From positions 119,793 through 183,792 of the forward strand of contig NZ_VJZZ01000009.1 in NCBI RefSeq assembly GCF_009659535.1: 64,000 bases of DNA, in the 5' to 3' direction. Positions within the stretch are counted from its first letter, which is position 1. Each line of letters begins with the position of its first letter. The notes under the pieces were generated by a model. That model was given only the letters and a program-made list of their open reading frames with translations. It had not been told where the DNA came from and did not search any database. This document shows, in pieces, positions 9,246 through 17,741 of the stretch. This stretch comes from Aggregicoccus sp. 17bor-14. GTDB taxonomy: Bacteria; Myxococcota; Myxococcia; Myxococcales; Myxococcaceae. Position numbers and translations under genes: made by a program.

Positions 9246-10001
9246 ATGTCGGTCGCAGCCTCGGTCGCGCTCTACTCCCTGGTGATCGTCGCGGGCGCGC
9301 TCGCCGGCGCGCTGGTGCCCGTGTACACGCGCCGCGCCACCCGCCTCATCAGCTTCCTGGCCTTCGCGGCCGGCGTGATGCTCGGGGCGGTGTTCTTCCA
9401 CATGCTGCCCGAGGCCTACCACGGCGGGGGCTACGGCTCCTTCGTGATGGTGCCCGCGGGCTTCGTGCTGCTGCTGGTGCTCGAGCGCTACGTGCTCTCG
9501 CACGCGTGCGAGGAGCCGCCCGACTGCGAGGAGCACGTGCACGGGCACGGCGGCGGGGGCATGGGGCTCGCGGCCTTCCTCGGCCTCTCGGTGCACACCC
9601 TCTTCGACGGGCTCGCCCTCGGCTCCGCGGTGCAGGAGGGGGTGGGGCTCACCGCCTTCATCGCCATCGTGGCGCACAAGGTGCCCAGCAGCCTGTCGCT
9701 CGCGTCCATCCTCAAGGCGGAGGGGCGCAAGCCCGGCACCATCCTCGCCTACGCGGTGTTCTACGGGCTGATGGTGCCGCTGGGCGCCGCGCTCTACTTC
9801 GGCTTCGACGCGGTGGTGAAGCACGAGGCCTTCGCCGCGCGCGCGCTCGCCTTCAGCGCCGGCACCTTCCTCTACATCGCCGTGTCGGACCTGCTGCCGC
9901 ACGTGAACCGCCACGGCAAGGACCGCAAGGGCCGCAACCTCGTGGCACTCGCCGTGGGGCTGCTCGTGATGCTCGCGCTGGCGCGCTTCACCGAGCACTA
10001 G
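9246..10001 (+). CDS. ZIP-family divalent metal transporter
   Basis: Inner-membrane uptake permease of the ZIP family (Zn and related metals). 251 residues, about eight membrane segments. The metal site is visible in TM4 (VHTLFDGLALGSA) and TM5 (AHKVPSSLSLASI), where the usual HExP is HKxP. The loop between TM3 and TM4 is His-rich (EEHVHGHGGGG). The last segment contains VSDLLPHV. It stands alone after the cheR hairpin and is unlikely to be part of chemotaxis. Substrate cannot be told from sequence. Confidence 0.88.
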   Translation: MSVAASVALYSLVIVAGALAGALVPVYTRRATRLISFLAFAAGVMLGAVFFHMLPEAYHGGGYGSFVMVPAGFVLLLVLERYVLSHACEEPPDCEEHVHGHGGGGMGLAAFLGLSVHTLFDGLALGSAVQEGVGLTAFIAIVAHKVPSSLSLASILKAEGRKPGTILAYAVFYGLMVPLGAALYFGFDAVVKHEAFAARALAFSAGTFLYIAVSDLLPHVNRHGKDRKGRNLVALAVGLLVMLALARFTEH

Positions 10002-10031
10002 TCCTCTCCCTCTTCAGGAGCCAGCTACCCC

Positions 10032-10820
10032 GTGAAGCGCCTGCGCGACTGGTACGATCACCCCGAGTACTACGAGGCGATCTTCGGCACCGACACCGCC
10101 AAGGAGATGGACTTCCTCGAGGCGGTGAACCGCCGCCTCGGCACGGGCGGCACGCTGTTCCTCGAGCCCGCGTGCGGTGCCGGGCGCCTGCTCGCCGAAG
10201 GGGCGCGCCGCGGCTACCAGCTCGTCGGCTACGATCTCTCCGAGCGCATGCTCGCCCACGCGAAGGGGCGCCTCACCCCCGCGGAGCGCGCGCGCGTGCG
10301 GCTCGAGCACGCGCCGATGCAGGCCTTCCGCGCCCCGGAGCTCGAGGGGCGGGTGGACCTCGCCTTCAACCTCGTCTCCACCTTCCGCTACCTGGACAGC
10401 GAGGCGGCGGCGCTCGCGCACCTGCAGGGCACCCGCCGCCTGCTCAAGCCGGGAGGCCTCTATGCGCTCGGCTTCCACCTCACCGACTACGCGCGCGAGC
10501 ACCCCGAGCGCGAGCGCTGGGTGGGGCAGGTGGGCGGCGCCACGGTGGTGTGCAACACGCAGGAGGGGCTGCCCGAGCGCCGCCTGCGCCGCGCCCCCAT
10601 GCGCAACCGCCTCAAGGTCACGGGCGCGCCCGGCGGCGAGGACCTGCTCATCGAGACCGAGTGGTACTTCCGCACCTACGACGGCGCCCAGGCCCGCCGC
10701 CTCTTCCGCGAGGCGGGGCTCGCCCCCGTGGCGGTCTACGACTTCGACTACCGGGTGGACGCGCCGCTCGAGCGCAGCAGCCTGCGCCTCGACCGCGTCT
10801 TCGTGCTCCGGCCCGTCTAG
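10032..10820 (+). CDS. Class I SAM-dependent methyltransferase
   Basis: 262 residues. Rossmann-type SAM site in FLEPACGAGRLLAEGARRG (motif I), then VGYDLSERMLAHAK, DLAFNLVSTFRYL and LKPGGLYALGFHL. The C-terminal half (YFRTYDGAQARRLFREAGL) resembles small-molecule methyltransferases. Starts at GTG 10032 with AGGAG 11 bases upstream. Substrate unknown; 30 bases downstream of the ZIP gene, so perhaps co-transcribed. Confidence 0.85.
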   Translation: MKRLRDWYDHPEYYEAIFGTDTAKEMDFLEAVNRRLGTGGTLFLEPACGAGRLLAEGARRGYQLVGYDLSERMLAHAKGRLTPAERARVRLEHAPMQAFRAPELEGRVDLAFNLVSTFRYLDSEAAALAHLQGTRRLLKPGGLYALGFHLTDYAREHPERERWVGQVGGATVVCNTQEGLPERRLRRAPMRNRLKVTGAPGGEDLLIETEWYFRTYDGAQARRLFREAGLAPVAVYDFDYRVDAPLERSSLRLDRVFVLRPV

Positions 10821-10929
10821 GGCAGGGCCTGCAGGCGAGCGCCCGCCCGCAGGCGCCGGGCAGGCAGGGGAGGGGAGGGCGCCGGAGCGCCGGCCCCGCG
10901 CGCCTTACCTTCGCCCGTGGAGGTGTCCC

Positions 10930-11127
10930 ATGCTCCTCGAGCTCTCCCAGAGTGAAGCGCAGGACCTGAAGCAGGCACTGGACGGGGCGCTGCAGGCGCT
11001 CCTGGAGGAGATCGCCCACACGGACCAGCGCGCCTTCCGCAAGGCCCTGCGCCACCGCTACGACGTGCTCGCGAGCGTGGCGCGGAGGCTCGAGCTCTCG
11101 CTCGCCAGCAGCCAGGTCTACGCGTGA
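10930..11127 (+). CDS. Small conserved-looking helical protein (65 aa)
   Basis: A short protein with two amphipathic helices, about residues 5-30 (SQSEAQDLKQALDGALQALL) and 35-60 (FRKALRHRYDVLASVARRLE). No signal peptide or membrane segment. ATG 10930 follows GGAGGT by 4-5 bases. Function unknown; the bias for hydrophobic heptads suggests dimerisation. The gene stands alone between two GC-rich hairpin-forming spacers. Confidence 0.6.
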   Translation: MLLELSQSEAQDLKQALDGALQALLEEIAHTDQRAFRKALRHRYDVLASVARRLELSLASSQVYA

Positions 11128-11177
11128 GGGGCCCGCCCGCCGAGGGCTCCAGGGGCCGCCCGTGGCGGGGCAGCCCC

Positions 11178-11205
11178 CGCGCGCTCAGCTTTGGCTGAGC
11201 CCGCG
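11178..11205 (+). other. Hairpin immediately upstream of the ybaK ribosome-binding site
   Basis: GCTCAGC (11183-11189) pairs with GCTGAGC (11194-11200), loop TTTG; after one mismatch four more pairs extend the stem to 11178/11205. The GAGGAG site of the next gene starts 2 bases later. It may terminate the small upstream gene or control access to the ribosome-binding site. Confidence 0.45.
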
Positions 11206-11219
11206 CGAGGAGTGTTGCC

Positions 11220-11744
11220 ATGATTCCCCTCTCCATCCAGCAGTACCTGCGCCGCAACCGCGTCCCCTTCGAGCGCATCGCGCACCCGCGCGCCGTGAGC
11301 GCCCAGCAGCTCGCCGCCACGCTCCACACCAGCGGCCACCGCGTGGCCAAGACCGTGGTGCTGCGCACCGAGCGCGGCCTGTGGCTCGCGGTGCTCCCGG
11401 CGAGCGAGACCGTGGACACCGAGCGCGCCCGCCACATCCTCGGCGTGTCCTCCTGCCGCACCGCCGCCGAGCCCGAGTTCGCGGACCTGTTTCCCGACTG
11501 CGAGCTGGGCGCGGAGCCCCCCTTCGGCCAGCTCTACCGCCTGCCGGTGATGGTGGACGAGCGGCTCGCCCTCATGGACCGGCTCATCGTGCGCGCCGGC
11601 TCCCACACCGAGGCCATGGAGCTGCGCTTCCAGGACTTCGCCACCCTGGAGTGGCCCCTGGTCGCCGGCTTCTGCCGCGAGCACCTGCGCCGCCCGGACG
11701 TCTCCGGGGTGGGGATGGACACCGGCGCCTCGGCCCACCCCTGA
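11220..11744 (+). CDS. YbaK/EbsC-family aminoacyl-tRNA deacylase
   Basis: Predicted trans-editing factor that hydrolyses mischarged aminoacyl-tRNA (YbaK/ProX superfamily). 174 residues covering the domain: RNRVPFERIAHPRAVSAQQLAATLHTSG, RVAKTVVLRTERGLWLAVLPA (with the conserved Lys), PFGQLYRLPVMVDE and the final FATLEW. GAGGAG lies 7 bases before ATG 11220. It is nearer to the proline-tRNA-editing-like bacterial group than to synthetase-fused INS domains. tRNA specificity cannot be told. Confidence 0.82.
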   Translation: MIPLSIQQYLRRNRVPFERIAHPRAVSAQQLAATLHTSGHRVAKTVVLRTERGLWLAVLPASETVDTERARHILGVSSCRTAAEPEFADLFPDCELGAEPPFGQLYRLPVMVDERLALMDRLIVRAGSHTEAMELRFQDFATLEWPLVAGFCREHLRRPDVSGVGMDTGASAHP

Positions 11745-11858
11745 TTCCGGCAATCCGCAGGGAATGCGCCCTTCCCGGAATGTCCCCCACTCTGCGCTGT
11801 TGAGCCGCGCACCTACACCTCCTAGGCTGCCGCGGCTCGAGGGCAGGACAGAGGGGAC

Positions 11859-12848
11859 ATGAACACGGACATCCGCGCGCTGACCGAGCGTGTGCAGCAG
11901 GAAAGCAGCTTCGTCGAGGCCCTCCACCAGGAGGCCTCCAAGGTCATCGTCGGCCAGCGCTACATGCTGGAGCGCGTGCTGATCGGGCTCCTGTGCAACG
12001 GCCACGTGCTGCTCGAGGGCGTGCCGGGCCTCGCCAAGACGCTCACGGTGCGCACCATCGCGGACTGCCTCAGCGCCCACTTCCTGCGCATCCAGTTCAC
12101 CCCGGACCTGCTGCCGGCGGACCTGGTGGGCACCACCATCTACAACCAGCACGCGGCCTCCTTCACCGTGCGCAAGGGGCCCATCTTCGCCAACGTGCTG
12201 CTGGCGGACGAGATCAACCGCGCCCCCGCCAAGGTGCAGAGCGCGCTGCTGGAGGCCATGGCCGAGCGCCAGGTCACCATCGGCGACCAGACCTTCCCCC
12301 TGCCCGCGCCCTTCCTCGTGCTGGCCACCCAGAACCCCATCGAGCAGGAGGGCACCTACCCCCTGCCCGAGGCCCAGGTGGACCGCTTCATGCTCAAGGT
12401 GAAGGTGGGCTACCCCACCCGCGAGGAGGAGAAGCTCATCATGGACCGCATGGGGGGAGGCTCCGTGCCGCGCGCCCACAAGGTCGTCTCGCTCGAGCAG
12501 ATCGCCCGCGCCCGCGAGCTCGTCCACCAGATCTACATGGACGAGAAGGTGAAGGACTACATCCTCAACGTGGTCTTCGCCACGCGCGAGCCGGTGAAGC
12601 ACGGCCTCAAGGACCTGGCCGGCGCCATCCAGTACGGCGCCTCCCCGCGCGCCACCATCGCGCTCGCCCAGGCGGCCCGCGCCCACGCCTTCCTGCGCCA
12701 CCGCGGCTTCGTCACCCCCGAGGACGTGAAGGCCGTGGCCTTCGACGTGCTGCGCCACCGCGTCAGCCTCAGCTACGAGGCCGAGGCCGAGGAGCTCACC
12801 CCCGAGAAGCTCATCCAGCGCGTCTTCGACCGCGTCGAAGTGCCGTAA
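11859..12848 (+). CDS. moxR: MoxR-family AAA+ ATPase
   Basis: AAA+ chaperone thought to mature or activate von Willebrand A proteins encoded with it. 329 residues: Walker A GVPGLAKT, Walker B LLADEINRAPAKVQ, sensor-type ATQNPIEQEGTYPLPEAQVDRF, and a C-terminal lid ending VFDRVEVP. GAGGGGA precedes ATG 11859. First gene of an eight-gene operon (MoxR, DUF58, BatD-like, BatA, BatB, TPR, BatD, TPR-SH3), the usual aerotolerance order. Confidence 0.95.
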   Translation: MNTDIRALTERVQQESSFVEALHQEASKVIVGQRYMLERVLIGLLCNGHVLLEGVPGLAKTLTVRTIADCLSAHFLRIQFTPDLLPADLVGTTIYNQHAASFTVRKGPIFANVLLADEINRAPAKVQSALLEAMAERQVTIGDQTFPLPAPFLVLATQNPIEQEGTYPLPEAQVDRFMLKVKVGYPTREEEKLIMDRMGGGSVPRAHKVVSLEQIARARELVHQIYMDEKVKDYILNVVFATREPVKHGLKDLAGAIQYGASPRATIALAQAARAHAFLRHRGFVTPEDVKAVAFDVLRHRVSLSYEAEAEELTPEKLIQRVFDRVEVP

Positions 12849-12868
12849 GGGGCCGGAGACACCGCGCC

Positions 12869-13750
12869 GTGCTCGCCAGGGAGCTCATCCGCCGCATCCG
12901 CAAGCTGGAGATCCGCACCCGCAAGGTGGTGTCGGACATGCTCGCGGGCCAGTACCACTCGGTCTTCAAGGGCCGCGGCATGGCCTTCTCCGAGGTGCGG
13001 CAGTACCAGCCCGGCGACGAGGTGCGCACCATCGACTGGAACGTCACGGCGCGCATGAACGAGCCGTACGTGAAGGTGTTCACCGAGGAGCGCGAGCTGA
13101 CGGTGATGCTGCTGGTGGACGTGAGCGCCTCCAAGGAGTTCGGCAGCCGCGAGCGCAGCAAGAGCGAGATCGCCGCCGAGGTCGCCGCGCAGATCGCCTT
13201 CAGCGCCATCGCCAACAACGACCGCGTGGGGCTCATCCTCTTCTCCGACCGGGTGGAGAAGGTGGTGCCGCCGCGCAAGGGCCGCACCCACGTGATGCGC
13301 CTGGTGAGCGACATCCTCGCCTTCCAGCCGGTGGGCAAGGGCACGGACCTCGGCGTGGGGCTCGGCTACCTGCGCCAGGTGGCGAAGCGCAAGGCGGTCA
13401 CCTTCCTCATCTCGGACTTCCTCGCGCCGGACTACGAGAAGCCCCTGCGCCTCGTGGGGCGCCGTCACGACCTGGTGCCCGTGGTCATCACGGATCCGCT
13501 CGAGGAGAGCTTCCCCCGCCTCGGCCTCGTGGAGCTCGAGGACCCGGAGACCGGCGAGCGCTACGTGGTGGACACCGCGGACCCGCTGGTGCGCGGCCGC
13601 TTCGCGCGCGCCATGCAGGAGGCGCGCGACGAGCGCCGCCGCCTCTTCCAGCGCCTCGAGCTCGACCACGTCGAGCTGCGCACCGGCGAGGACTACGCGA
13701 ACGCGCTCGTGCGCTTCTTCCGCGCCCGCGCCCGGAGGATGGCGGCATGA
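12869..13750 (+). CDS. DUF58 / von Willebrand factor A-like protein
   Basis: 293 residues, cytoplasmic, partner of MoxR in this conserved operon type. DUF58 signature GRGMAFSEVRQYQPGDEVRTIDWNVTAR, then a VWA-type MIDAS site DVSAS (LLVDVSASKEFGS) and LISDFLAPDYE. Start GTG 12869 lies 20 bases after moxR and gives the typical N-terminus LARELIRRIRKLEIRTRKVV; the long open frame upstream is a moxR shadow. Its stop overlaps the next ATG (ATGA at 13747). Confidence 0.92.
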   Translation: MLARELIRRIRKLEIRTRKVVSDMLAGQYHSVFKGRGMAFSEVRQYQPGDEVRTIDWNVTARMNEPYVKVFTEERELTVMLLVDVSASKEFGSRERSKSEIAAEVAAQIAFSAIANNDRVGLILFSDRVEKVVPPRKGRTHVMRLVSDILAFQPVGKGTDLGVGLGYLRQVAKRKAVTFLISDFLAPDYEKPLRLVGRRHDLVPVVITDPLEESFPRLGLVELEDPETGERYVVDTADPLVRGRFARAMQEARDERRRLFQRLELDHVELRTGEDYANALVRFFRARARRMAA

Positions 13751-14760
13751 GCCGGCCCTTCGCCCTGCTCGCCGCGCTCCTGCTGTGCCTTCCCGCGCTC
13801 GCCCAGCCGGACGCGGCGGACGCCGGTGCTGCGCAGGCCGCCGCCCCGCGCTCCGTGCACGCGAGCGTGCAGCCCGCGCAGGTGCTGCTGGGCGAGCCCT
13901 TCACCTACGAGCTGGTGGTGGCCCACGCCGCCGAGCAGCGCTGGGAGCTCGCGCTTCCCAAGGAGCTCGGCGCCTTCGAGGTGCTCGAGCAGCAGCGCCA
14001 GCGCGAGGACGCACCGAAGGGCGGCGCCGGACCCGTCACCACCTTCCGCCTCAAGCTCGCCGCCTACGAGCTGGGCAAGCTCACCCTGCCGCGCGTGACG
14101 CTGGAGGAGGCGGCCGGGGGCGCGGGCCACCCGGGCCACTTCACTCCCGAGCCGCAGACCGTGGAGGTGCGCTCCACGCTGGGCGACGACGCGGCGGCCC
14201 AGGGCGCGCAGCTCGAGGACCTCAAGGCCCCGGCCGAGGTGGCCGTGCGCAGCTGGCGCCTCGTCTGGGGGCTGCTCGCCGTGCTCGCGCTGGGGCTGGG
14301 GGCCTGGCTGCTCGCGCGCGTGCTCGCCCGCCGCCACGCCGCCGTGCCGCCGCCCCCGCCTCCCCTCCCGCTCGTGCCGCGCACCCACCAGGCGCTGCGC
14401 GCGCTGCAGGCCGAGCACCTTCCGGAGCAGGGCCGCGGCCGCGAGTTCTACTTCCGCCTCTCGGACATCCTGCGCGGCTACCTCGGCGAGCGCTTCTCCT
14501 TCGAGGCGCTCGAGTGCACCAGCTCCGAGCTCTTGCTCGCCCTGCGCCCGCGCGCCGCCGGCACGGGCCTGCCCCTGGCCGAGCTCGAGCGCTTCGTCGC
14601 CGGGTCGGACCTGGTGAAGTACGCGAAGAGCGAGCCGCCGGCCCCCGAGTGCGACGCAGCGCTCGCCTTCGCCCACGCGCTGGTGGACCGCACCGGCGAC
14701 GTCCCTCCTCCTCCGAGCACGCCCTCTGCCGCCCATGCCTCCGGACCTGACGTTCCATAG
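13747..14760 (+). CDS. BatD-like/DUF4381-position membrane protein of the Bat operon
   Basis: 337 residues: signal peptide (cleaved near LPALAQ), extracytoplasmic BatD-like beta domain (about 35-165, VHASVQPAQVLLGEPFTYELVV), one membrane segment (about 178-198), a Pro-rich hinge and a cytoplasmic helical part with FYFRLSDILRGYLGERF, typical of DUF4381/BatD tails. Sits between DUF58 and the first VWA gene, where DUF4381 proteins usually are, but is about twice as long because of the N-terminal beta domain. Overlaps the next gene by 26 bases. Confidence 0.75.
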   Translation: MSRPFALLAALLLCLPALAQPDAADAGAAQAAAPRSVHASVQPAQVLLGEPFTYELVVAHAAEQRWELALPKELGAFEVLEQQRQREDAPKGGAGPVTTFRLKLAAYELGKLTLPRVTLEEAAGGAGHPGHFTPEPQTVEVRSTLGDDAAAQGAQLEDLKAPAEVAVRSWRLVWGLLAVLALGLGAWLLARVLARRHAAVPPPPPPLPLVPRTHQALRALQAEHLPEQGRGREFYFRLSDILRGYLGERFSFEALECTSSELLLALRPRAAGTGLPLAELERFVAGSDLVKYAKSEPPAPECDAALAFAHALVDRTGDVPPPPSTPSAAHASGPDVP

Positions 14761-15745
14761 CCCGCAGGCCTTCTGGGGCCTCCTGCTGGTGCCGCTGCTC
14801 GCGCTCTGGGCCTGGCGCGAGCGGCGCACGCGCGCGCCCCTGCGCTTCTCGGCGGCGCGCGTGCTCGCGCGTCAGGGCCGCGGCCTGCGCACCTACCTGC
14901 TTCCCGTGTTGCCCGTGCTGCGGGTCGCCGCGGTGGTGCTCGCGGTGGTGGCCATCGCGCGGCCGCAGGAGCGCGGCGCGCGCGTGCGCGACGCGAGCGT
15001 GGAGGGCATCGACATCGTCGTCGCGCTGGACCTCTCCACCTCCATGGAGGCCGGCGACTTCCGTCCCCAGAACCGCCTCTTCGTGGCGAAGCAGGTGCTC
15101 AGCGACTTCATCTCCGCGCGCGCCAACGATCGCATCGGCCTGGTGGTCTTCGCCGGCGCGGCCTACACCCAGGCGCCGCTCACCCTGGACTACGGGGTGC
15201 TCAAGAGCGTCATCGCGCAGCTCGCCACGCGCGTGCTCGAGGACGGCACCGCCATCGGCGATGCGCTGGCGACCGCGCTCAACCGCCTGCGCAGCTCGGA
15301 CGCGAAGAGCCGCGTGGTGGTGCTCATCACCGACGGTGACAACAACGCCGGGAAGATCGCCCCCATGGACGCGGCCGCCATGGCCAAGAGCCTGCACATC
15401 CCCGTCTACACCATCCTCGTGGGCAAGGGCGGCAAGGTGCCCTTTCCCCAGGGCACGGACCTGTTCGGCAACGTGGTGTGGCGCGAGACCGAGATCCCCA
15501 TCAACCCCGAGCTGATGCAGGACATCGCGGACACCACGGGCGGCACCTACTACCGCGCCACCGACCCCGAGGGGCTGCGCCGCGGCCTGCAGCAGGTGCT
15601 CGACTCGCTCGAGCGCTCGAAGCTGATGGAGGGCGGCGCCTCGGCGAACTACAGCGAGGAGTTCCACCCCTACCTGCTCGCCGCCTTCGCGCTCGCCGCG
15701 CTCGAGCTGCTGCTGCGCGCGACGCTCCTGAGGGTGTTCCCGTGA
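14735..15745 (+). CDS. batA: BatA-like VWA membrane protein
   Basis: 336 residues: N-terminal helical hairpin (FWGLLLVPLLALWAWRE and LRVAAVVLAVVAIARP), VWA domain with perfect MIDAS DLSTS (IVVALDLSTSMEAGDF), TQAPLTLDY and VVVLITDGDNNAG, then a C-terminal membrane segment. Expected to face the periplasm. Its gene overlaps both neighbours (26 bases before; TGATG after). Paralogue of the next gene, as in other Bat operons. Confidence 0.92.
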   Translation: MPPDLTFHSPQAFWGLLLVPLLALWAWRERRTRAPLRFSAARVLARQGRGLRTYLLPVLPVLRVAAVVLAVVAIARPQERGARVRDASVEGIDIVVALDLSTSMEAGDFRPQNRLFVAKQVLSDFISARANDRIGLVVFAGAAYTQAPLTLDYGVLKSVIAQLATRVLEDGTAIGDALATALNRLRSSDAKSRVVVLITDGDNNAGKIAPMDAAAMAKSLHIPVYTILVGKGGKVPFPQGTDLFGNVVWRETEIPINPELMQDIADTTGGTYYRATDPEGLRRGLQQVLDSLERSKLMEGGASANYSEEFHPYLLAAFALAALELLLRATLLRVFP

Positions 15746-16797
15746 TGGAGACCACCCCCTGGCGCTTCACCCTCCTGGGCTACAACGCGGGCCTCGCGCA
15801 GCCCGCCTTCCTCGCGCTCGCGCTCGTGGGGCTCGTGCTCGGCGCGCTCGCGCTCGTCGTGGGCCTGCGCCGCCGCGCCCGGCTCGCGCGCGTGCTGCCC
15901 GAGCGCCATGCGGCGCGCCTTGCACCCGGCGTCTCGCGCACCCGCCCCGCGGCGCAGGGAGCGCTCTACGGCGCGGGGCTGATGCTGCTGGGCGTCGCGC
16001 TCGCGCAGCCGCAGTGCGGCAGCACCTCCGAGGTGGTGAAGAAGCGCGGCATCGACGTGGTGGTGGCGCTGGATGCCTCCAAGTCCATGCTCGCGCGCGA
16101 CGTGGCCCCCAGCCGCCTCGAGCGCGCGAAGCTGGAGCTGACCACGCTGCTGGACGAGCTCAAGGGCGACCGGGTGGGCCTGGTGGTGTTCGCCGGCGAG
16201 GCCTTCGTGCAGTCGCCCCTCACCTCGGACTACGCCGCCGCGAAGCTCTTCCTGAGCGCGGTGTCGCCGGAGCAGATGCCGCAGGGGGGCAGCAACATCG
16301 GCGGCGCGCTGCGGCTCGCGAAGCAGGTGCTGGACGGGGCGGACCGCGGCGCGAAGGAGCGCGTGGTGGTGCTGCTCTCGGACGGCGAGGACCTCACCGG
16401 CGAGGTGGAGGAGTCGGTGGCGGACCTCAAGGAGGCCGGCATCCCGGTTCTCGCGGTGGGCGTGGGCAGCGAGTCGGGTGAGCCCATTCCGCTCACCAAC
16501 CGCCGCGGCGAGTTCGTGGACTACCAGAAGGACCGCGCGGGGCAGACGGTCATCACGCGCCTGGACCGCGCGGGGCTCACCCGCATCGCGGAGGCCACCG
16601 GCGGCGCCTTCTTCTACCAGCAGCGCGGCGTGGCCATGAGCCAGGTGCTCGAGCGCATCGAGAAGATGCAGAAGAGCGAGCTCGAGAGCCGCGTGGCCGT
16701 GCGCTACGACGAGCGCTTCCAGTCCTTCGCCGTGCCCGGGCTCCTGCTGCTGGTGCTCGGGATGCTGCTCCTGCCCTCGCGCCGGAGGGCCGCATGA
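15745..16797 (+). CDS. batB: BatB-like VWA membrane protein
   Basis: 350 residues with the same architecture as BatA: two N-terminal membrane helices, VWA domain with MIDAS DASKS (VVVALDASKSMLARD), SPLTSDYAAAK and VVVLLSDGEDLTGE, and a last membrane segment before RRRAA. ATG 15745 shares its A with the batA stop; GTG 15742 is possible. Stop overlaps the next ATG (16794). Confidence 0.92.
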   Translation: METTPWRFTLLGYNAGLAQPAFLALALVGLVLGALALVVGLRRRARLARVLPERHAARLAPGVSRTRPAAQGALYGAGLMLLGVALAQPQCGSTSEVVKKRGIDVVVALDASKSMLARDVAPSRLERAKLELTTLLDELKGDRVGLVVFAGEAFVQSPLTSDYAAAKLFLSAVSPEQMPQGGSNIGGALRLAKQVLDGADRGAKERVVVLLSDGEDLTGEVEESVADLKEAGIPVLAVGVGSESGEPIPLTNRRGEFVDYQKDRAGQTVITRLDRAGLTRIAEATGGAFFYQQRGVAMSQVLERIEKMQKSELESRVAVRYDERFQSFAVPGLLLLVLGMLLLPSRRRAA

Positions 16798-17741
16798 GGC
16801 GCGCGCTCTGGCTCCAGCTCGTGCTGGGGGCCCTGCTCCTGCCGGGGCTCGCCGCCGCGGCGGGGCTGCTCGAGAAGGAGCACCCGGACGTGGCGCGCGG
16901 GCGCGCCGCGTACGAGGCGGGCAACTACGAGCAGGCGCTCGAGGCCTTCGAGGCCGCGCGCAAGGCGCGCCCCGGAGATCCCGCCGTGGAGTTCAACCGC
17001 GCGGACGCGCTCGCGAAGCTGGGCCGCGTGGACGAGGCGCAGGCCGCCTTCAACCGCGTGCAGCAGAGCGAGCGCAGGGATCTGCAGCAGAAGGCGGCCT
17101 ACAACCTGGGCAACCTCTACGCCCAGACGGGGCAGCGCCTCGAGGCGATCAAGGCCTATCGCCGCGCGCTCTCGCTCGACCCGGAGGATGCCCAGGCGCG
17201 CCACAACCTCGAGGTGGTGCTGCGCAACCTCCCGCCGCCCGAGCCGAAGCAGGGGGACGCGGGCGCGGACGGCGGCCAGGACGGTGGGAGTGATGCGGGC
17301 ACCGATGCGGGAGCGGATGGCGGCGCGGACGCTGGCGCGGATGCGGGAGCAGACGGCGGCGCGGATGGCGGCCAGGACGCCGGCCCGGGCGACGGAGGCC
17401 AGGACGCGGGCGCGGACGGCGGCACGCCGGACGGCGGGGGAGACGCAGGGGCGGACGGCGGCCCGGGCGACGCCGGAGGGGATGGCGGAGCGGACGGCGG
17501 GGAGGGGGACGGCGGGCAGTCGGAGGGCGAGCAGCGCCAGGACGCCGGCTCGGACGCCGGGAGCCCGGAGCAGGGCGAGCAGCAGGAGGTCGACGCCGGC
17601 ACCTCGCAGGAGCAGATCGACCGTGAGGAGGCCGAGCGGCTCCTGGACGCGATGAAGCAGAACGAGCGCAACCTGCAGCTGTGGCGCTTCCAGCAGCGCG
17701 ACAAGAAGCAGCCGAGGAGGCCCAATGAGAAGGACTGGTAG
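16794..17741 (+). CDS. BatC-like TPR protein with long Asp/Gly/Ala-repeat tract
   Basis: 315 residues: signal peptide, three TPR-type helix pairs (about 30-150: RGRAAYEAGNYEQALEAFEA, AAYNLGNLYAQTGQRLEAI), then about 100 residues built almost only of DAG, DGG and ADGG units (17250-17560), then a charged helical tail (EEAERLLDAMKQNERNLQLW) typical of the BatC end. Overlaps batB by 4 bases and batD by 17. The tract should be a flexible, very acidic extracytoplasmic linker and may bind Ca ions; that is inference. Confidence 0.85.
   Translation: MRRALWLQLVLGALLLPGLAAAAGLLEKEHPDVARGRAAYEAGNYEQALEAFEAARKARPGDPAVEFNRADALAKLGRVDEAQAAFNRVQQSERRDLQQKAAYNLGNLYAQTGQRLEAIKAYRRALSLDPEDAQARHNLEVVLRNLPPPEPKQGDAGADGGQDGGSDAGTDAGADGGADAGADAGADGGADGGQDAGPGDGGQDAGADGGTPDGGGDAGADGGPGDAGGDGGADGGEGDGGQSEGEQRQDAGSDAGSPEQGEQQEVDAGTSQEQIDREEAERLLDAMKQNERNLQLWRFQQRDKKQPRRPNEKDW

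Noticed and set aside
17250-17560. Tandem GC-rich repeats as a possible CRISPR or structural DNA element
   Set aside because: They keep the reading frame and code DAG/DGG units inside a TPR protein; unit lengths and spacers do not fit a CRISPR array.
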